From JAWXCM01 sp034408745 (GTDB lineage: Bacteria > Acidobacteriota > Terriglobia > Bryobacterales > Bryobacteraceae): a stretch of 8,934 nt of DNA. Under the pieces are notes generated by a model. It was not told the origin of the DNA. It worked only from the letters and a program-made list of their open reading frames with translations, and searched no databases. Made by a program: the position numbers and the translations under genes. Below are positions 6,234-8,934 of this stretch, one piece after another (the first letter of the stretch is position 1; every line of letters starts with the position of its first letter). The stretch spans positions 1 through 8,934 of the forward strand of contig JAWXCM010000377.1 of NCBI GenBank assembly GCA_034408745.1, given 5' to 3'.

Positions 6234-7330
6234 TGTTTTGAGATGGGGCCGCTGGCGGCGATTGCGGCGAGTCTCGCCATGTCCTTCGGGCTGAGGGCGC
6301 GGTCAAAGACGGCGACTCCCCCGATCCAGCCGGTGAAGCCGACGTTTCGAGACGTGTGGATGACGCGGCCGATGGTAAAGGGCCCGCCGTCGGCCGAGGT
6401 GGGCGGCGAATAGAGGTCGTGCGGAAACCAGTAAGGGTTGGCCTGCAGGGCTGTCAGTTCGCGCTTGCCCTCGGCGTTCACGCGGGTTTTGATGTACTTC
6501 TTTGGTGGGTTCCACTCGCCGCTGGACCAGCCTTTGGCGGGCCACTGGAAGAAGGGGTGCTTCAGCGGATCGTCGATCCAGAAGGGGTTCGCTTTGCCGT
6601 TGATGTAGGCGGTAACCAGGTTCCTGGCGTTGTCGAACGTGAAGCCGACCACGGTCCACTCGCCGGGCTTGATGAGCTCGGGGGTGACGGCGAGGTTCCG
6701 GGCGTAGCGGTCGCCGAACGAGGCTGCTCCGTTCTCTGAGACGTGGACGGCGGAGGCTCCATTGTTGGCGGCGAGTCCGGCGAACAGCGCGTACTGGCGG
6801 CGTCCGCGCTCGACCTTCTGGACGGGGGCTCCGGCGGAGGTGTGGAGGTCGGTGCCTTCATGCCAGATTCCGGCGATGGCGTGGTTGCCGGTTTCGCGCA
6901 TCAGCCAAACCACCATGGACACGGAGCGGCGTGCGCCTTTTACGTCGAGGCCGGTGTTGTGGAGGCGGGCTCTGGGGACCATCAGGAGTGGCCGAAAGGT
7001 GGGGTCCTTTTCCGGGAGGAACTGGACGGCTTCACCGAAGGGACCGCGTCCGAGGAGCGGGAAATCGGCATAGGTAGCCTGACGGCCCTGGCCCCAGTAG
7101 TCTTGCACGTAGTTGACTGCGTCCAGGCTGAAATCCGCAGTTTCGCGAGAGCCGCGCCAGGCGTCGAAGCGGGCGCCGGACGGGTCGAGCCTGACGAAAT
7201 CCCAAAAAGCCACGAAGCCGGGGGTGCGCCGAACCTGGTCCACACGGTTCTGGTACGGAGACTGTGCCGAAGCGGCGAAGGTCACGGTAAGTAGAAGACT
7301 GCAGCAGATTTTATGATTCACATTGGCCAC
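6230..7330 (-). CDS. Secreted LamG/concanavalin A-like lectin-fold protein
   Basis: The 366-residue protein has a signal peptide (core ICCSLLLTVTFAASA, cleavage near residue 22). The body has the marks of a LamG_3/ConA-like jelly-roll domain: a domain entry around PGFVAFWDF, then SVSMVVWLM, a strand-turn PGEWTVVGFTFDN followed by VTAYINGKAN, and near the end GFTGWIGGVAVFDRALSPKDMARL, the typical closing strands of this fold. The family binds glycans or proteins on the outside of the cell or in the periplasm; I see no glycosidase catalytic signature. A region rich in Trp, Pro and Lys (about 255-285, PFWIDDPLKHPFFQWP and following) is an insertion between strands. The start is uncertain: GTG 7330 is used, with GTG 7321 as an alternative, and neither has a Shine-Dalgarno. 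It is upstream of and coupled to the TPR gene. Confidence 0.88.
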   Translation of the reverse strand: MANVNHKICCSLLLTVTFAASAQSPYQNRVDQVRRTPGFVAFWDFVRLDPSGARFDAWRGSRETADFSLDAVNYVQDYWGQGRQATYADFPLLGRGPFGEAVQFLPEKDPTFRPLLMVPRARLHNTGLDVKGARRSVSMVVWLMRETGNHAIAGIWHEGTDLHTSAGAPVQKVERGRRQYALFAGLAANNGASAVHVSENGAASFGDRYARNLAVTPELIKPGEWTVVGFTFDNARNLVTAYINGKANPFWIDDPLKHPFFQWPAKGWSSGEWNPPKKYIKTRVNAEGKRELTALQANPYWFPHDLYSPPTSADGGPFTIGRVIHTSRNVGFTGWIGGVAVFDRALSPKDMARLAAIAASGPISKQ

Positions 7331-7362
7331 TGGATACGTCTGGTTCTTTTTGTAACAAACTC

Positions 7363-8376
7363 ATGAAGACAGCCGACGTTGTGAGGGCATGGGGCAAAAT
7401 TCTTGGCGGTAATGCCCCCTCCCTGTCGATAGAAATAACAAAAGAATGTCCGCTCCGCTGCCCGGGTTGCTATGCCTATGATGACAGTCATTTAGGCGGG
7501 GGTGTTACGCTCCGGGGTTTGAGCGACCGAAAGGGCCAGGCGCTGATCGATGGCGTGCTGGAGGTGGTTGACAGCCGGAAGCCACTCCACTTGTCGCTGG
7601 TTGGCGGCGATCCGCTGGTTCGGTACCGGGAAGTAGAAGCCCTGGTCCCGATGTTGCTGGAGCGCGGAATTCACGTACAGATTGTCACCAGCGCGTTCCG
7701 GCAGATTGCGCCGGAATGGTCCGGCGTGCCGAATCTGAACGTGGTGGTCTCCATTGACGGTCTTCAGCCGGAGCACGACGCTCGCAGGGCTCCGGCGACG
7801 TATGACCGGATTCTGAAGAACATTGCCGGTCAGACGATCACGATCCACGCCACGATCACCGGTCAGATGATGAAGCGCCCGGGGTACCTGCGCGAGTTCC
7901 TGGAATTCTGGACGCCTCGGCCGGAGATTCGGCAGGTGTGGTTCAGTATGTTCACGCCCCAGCTTGGCGATTCGATGCCGGAGATCCTGACTCCCGAAGA
8001 GCGGGCGGACGCCATCCGGCAGATGATGCAGCTGCGCAGGCAGTTCCGCAAACTGGCGATGCCGGAGGGGATGCTGAAGCAGTTCGCAGCACCGCCACAT
8101 AATCCGTCTGAGTGTGTGTTCGCCCTGACCACGGAGACCCTGTCGGCGGATCTGAAGACAAAGGTGACGCCTTGCCAGTATGGCGGTACGCCGGACTGTT
8201 CGCAGTGCGGCTGTGTGGCGTCGATGGCGCTGGCAGCTGTGGCGGCGCACAAGCTGGGCGGCGTGATTCCGGTAGCGCCGATCTTTAAGGCTTCGCTCGC
8301 GATTGGGCGGATGTGGCGTCAGGACGAACAGGAAAAGACGCCGCCGTCCATTCCGCAACTCACTGTTTTGCGCTAA
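7363..8376 (+). CDS. Radical SAM enzyme with SPASM/twitch-like C-terminal cysteine cluster
   Basis: The 337-residue enzyme should use a [4Fe-4S] cluster and S-adenosylmethionine to start radical chemistry. The cluster motif is C29-x3-C33-x2-C36 (ECPLRCPGCY) and the SAM-contacting GGDP motif is at 81-84. Later strands of the TIM barrel are visible (VQIVTSAF, LNVVVSIDG, TIHATIT). The C-terminus has five further cysteines, C251-x19-C271-x7-C279-x2-C282-x-C284 (TPCQYGGTPDCSQCGC). This resembles the auxiliary cluster site of SPASM or twitch domains without matching a family I can name. It is likely cytoplasmic. I know similar unassigned proteins in Acidobacteriota. No precursor-peptide or partner gene is adjacent, so the substrate cannot be told. 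ATG 7363 lacks a Shine-Dalgarno. Codons end more in G than in the neighbouring genes. A hopanoid HpnH-type role seems unlikely because that enzyme's cluster motif differs. Confidence 0.93.
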   Translation: MKTADVVRAWGKILGGNAPSLSIEITKECPLRCPGCYAYDDSHLGGGVTLRGLSDRKGQALIDGVLEVVDSRKPLHLSLVGGDPLVRYREVEALVPMLLERGIHVQIVTSAFRQIAPEWSGVPNLNVVVSIDGLQPEHDARRAPATYDRILKNIAGQTITIHATITGQMMKRPGYLREFLEFWTPRPEIRQVWFSMFTPQLGDSMPEILTPEERADAIRQMMQLRRQFRKLAMPEGMLKQFAAPPHNPSECVFALTTETLSADLKTKVTPCQYGGTPDCSQCGCVASMALAAVAAHKLGGVIPVAPIFKASLAIGRMWRQDEQEKTPPSIPQLTVLR

Positions 8377-8404
8377 CTACAGGCGATTCGCGCACGGCGA
8401 CTTA

Positions 8405-8934
8405 CTAATTCCCAGTAAGTCTCAGCTTTACGTCCGTATCGCCGTTCTGGTATTCGAGATCGTAGCCGGCGGCCTTCTTCTTGCCCACGGGGAAGTAGAG
8501 GTAGCCGGCGACGGGCTTCGCCGCCTGTCCGTCCTGCAAAGCTTTTTCTTCCAGCTCCATTTCCATCACATCGCGGTCGCGCGGAGTTGAGGCGGGGCCT
8601 CGACTGCGACCCTGTCCTACTCCCACGCCGACTCCGCCGCCGGTGCCCCAGGTTCCGGTCGACATGCCGACTGTGGGGTAGAGGACGAGGTCGCTGCCGC
8701 GTTTGTTGGCTCGCTTCTGATGGATGTTGGCGATGGAGCGCGGATCGACGGGGCGGATCATGCGCCCGTCGCCGCGGAGGGCGAAGTCGATGGTAGTGAG
8801 GTCGACGGACTTGCCGTCTTTCGGGTAGAGGGCGACTTCGACCACGACGTAATCGGAGAGATCGGTGGAGAAGGAGCCTTTCACCTGATCGGCGCCCATC
8901 CAGTCGGCGGCCACGGTGGCGCTGGTACCGGTGG
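8405..8934 (-). CDS. Gly-rich hypothetical protein, N-terminus cut by the window edge
   Basis: The frame is open to the right edge, so the 5' end is missing. GTG 8914 is possible as a start but the frame remains coding-like before it. About 176 residues are visible. The first half is beta-rich (VVVEVALYP, VDLTTIDFALR). A low-complexity Gly/Val/Arg/Ser stretch (GGGVGVGVGQGRSRG, encoded around 8596-8655) links it to a charged helix (DRDVMEMELEEKALQDG). A final strand block contains PVAGYLYFPVGKK and ends in LRLTGN. I recognise the general architecture as a predicted exported acidobacterial protein of unknown function, but the N-terminal signal would be off-window. It converges on the radical SAM gene with a 28-bp gap. 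Confidence 0.8.
   Translation of the reverse strand, partial: TGTSATVAADWMGADQVKGSFSTDLSDYVVVEVALYPKDGKSVDLTTIDFALRGDGRMIRPVDPRSIANIHQKRANKRGSDLVLYPTVGMSTGTWGTGGGVGVGVGQGRSRGPASTPRDRDVMEMELEEKALQDGQAAKPVAGYLYFPVGKKKAAGYDLEYQNGDTDVKLRLTGN

Noticed and set aside
6743..7294. A 183-codon plus-strand frame opposite the LamG gene
   Set aside because: The Gly/Val/Glu-rich translation is a shadow. The minus-strand frame has a signal peptide and LamG-type strands.
7312..7317. TATGAT as a -10 box for the radical SAM gene
   Set aside because: No -35-like sequence lies 16-18 bases upstream, and the hexamer is inside the LamG signal-peptide codons. Position alone is not enough.
7351..7377. TGTAAC-N17-CGAC, resembling the ECF promoter near the radical SAM start
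   Set aside because: The -10-like half lies inside the coding region, so transcription would begin after the start codon. It is probably a chance match.
8596..8655. The Gly/Val-rich low-complexity DNA as a tandem repeat array
   Set aside because: The units are irregular and explained by a Gly-rich linker in the encoded protein. No exact DNA repeat is visible.

Overview
The window is GC-rich (I estimate about 60% by eye) and densely coding. It carries eight well-supported protein-coding genes, one of them cut by the right edge, plus a doubtful gene tail at the left edge. I see no rRNA, tRNA, CRISPR array, insertion sequence or attachment site. Several families point to an Acidobacteriota genome, probably of the Bryobacterales/Solibacter kind: an ECF sigma factor with a zinc-finger/HEAT-repeat anti-sigma factor and DUF4097 proteins, FG-GAP (VCBS) proteins, a LolA-like secreted domain, a secreted LamG protein, and an orphan radical SAM enzyme with a five-cysteine C-terminus. 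That placement rests on family resemblance from memory, not on a search.

Left block (1-2458, + strand): a possible gene tail is followed by a small Pro/Lys-rich hypothetical protein (102-542). This overlaps by ATGA a large exported protein (539-2458) that joins six calcium-binding FG-GAP repeats to a C-terminal LolA-like domain. Middle block (2459-5468, + strand): a compact four-gene operon encodes an ECF sigma factor, a membrane anti-sigma factor with a cytoplasmic-type zinc motif and a C-terminal HEAT domain, and two tandem exported DUF4097 beta-solenoid proteins. Every junction is an ATGA overlap or a 15-bp gap with a good Shine-Dalgarno. The 48-bp gap before it holds a TGTAAC-N16-CGTA element of the ECF promoter type, so the operon may be autoregulated. 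The simplest reading is an envelope-stress regulon whose outputs, the DUF4097 proteins, are encoded in the same transcript.

Right block (5529-8934): on the minus strand, a secreted LamG-fold protein (7330-6230) overlaps a six-repeat TPR protein (6233-5529) by four bases. Divergent from the LamG gene, with only 32 bp between start codons, is a radical SAM enzyme (7363-8376) that has no recognisable substrate gene beside it. It converges on the 3' end of a partial Gly-rich hypothetical protein (8934-8405, minus strand). Gene-free stretches are all short (longest about 60 bp), and I found no convincing intrinsic terminator in them.

The most interesting points are the FG-GAP/LolA-like fusion, the putatively autoregulated sigma/anti-sigma/DUF4097 module with its HEAT-type anti-sigma factor, and the uncharacterised radical SAM enzyme.
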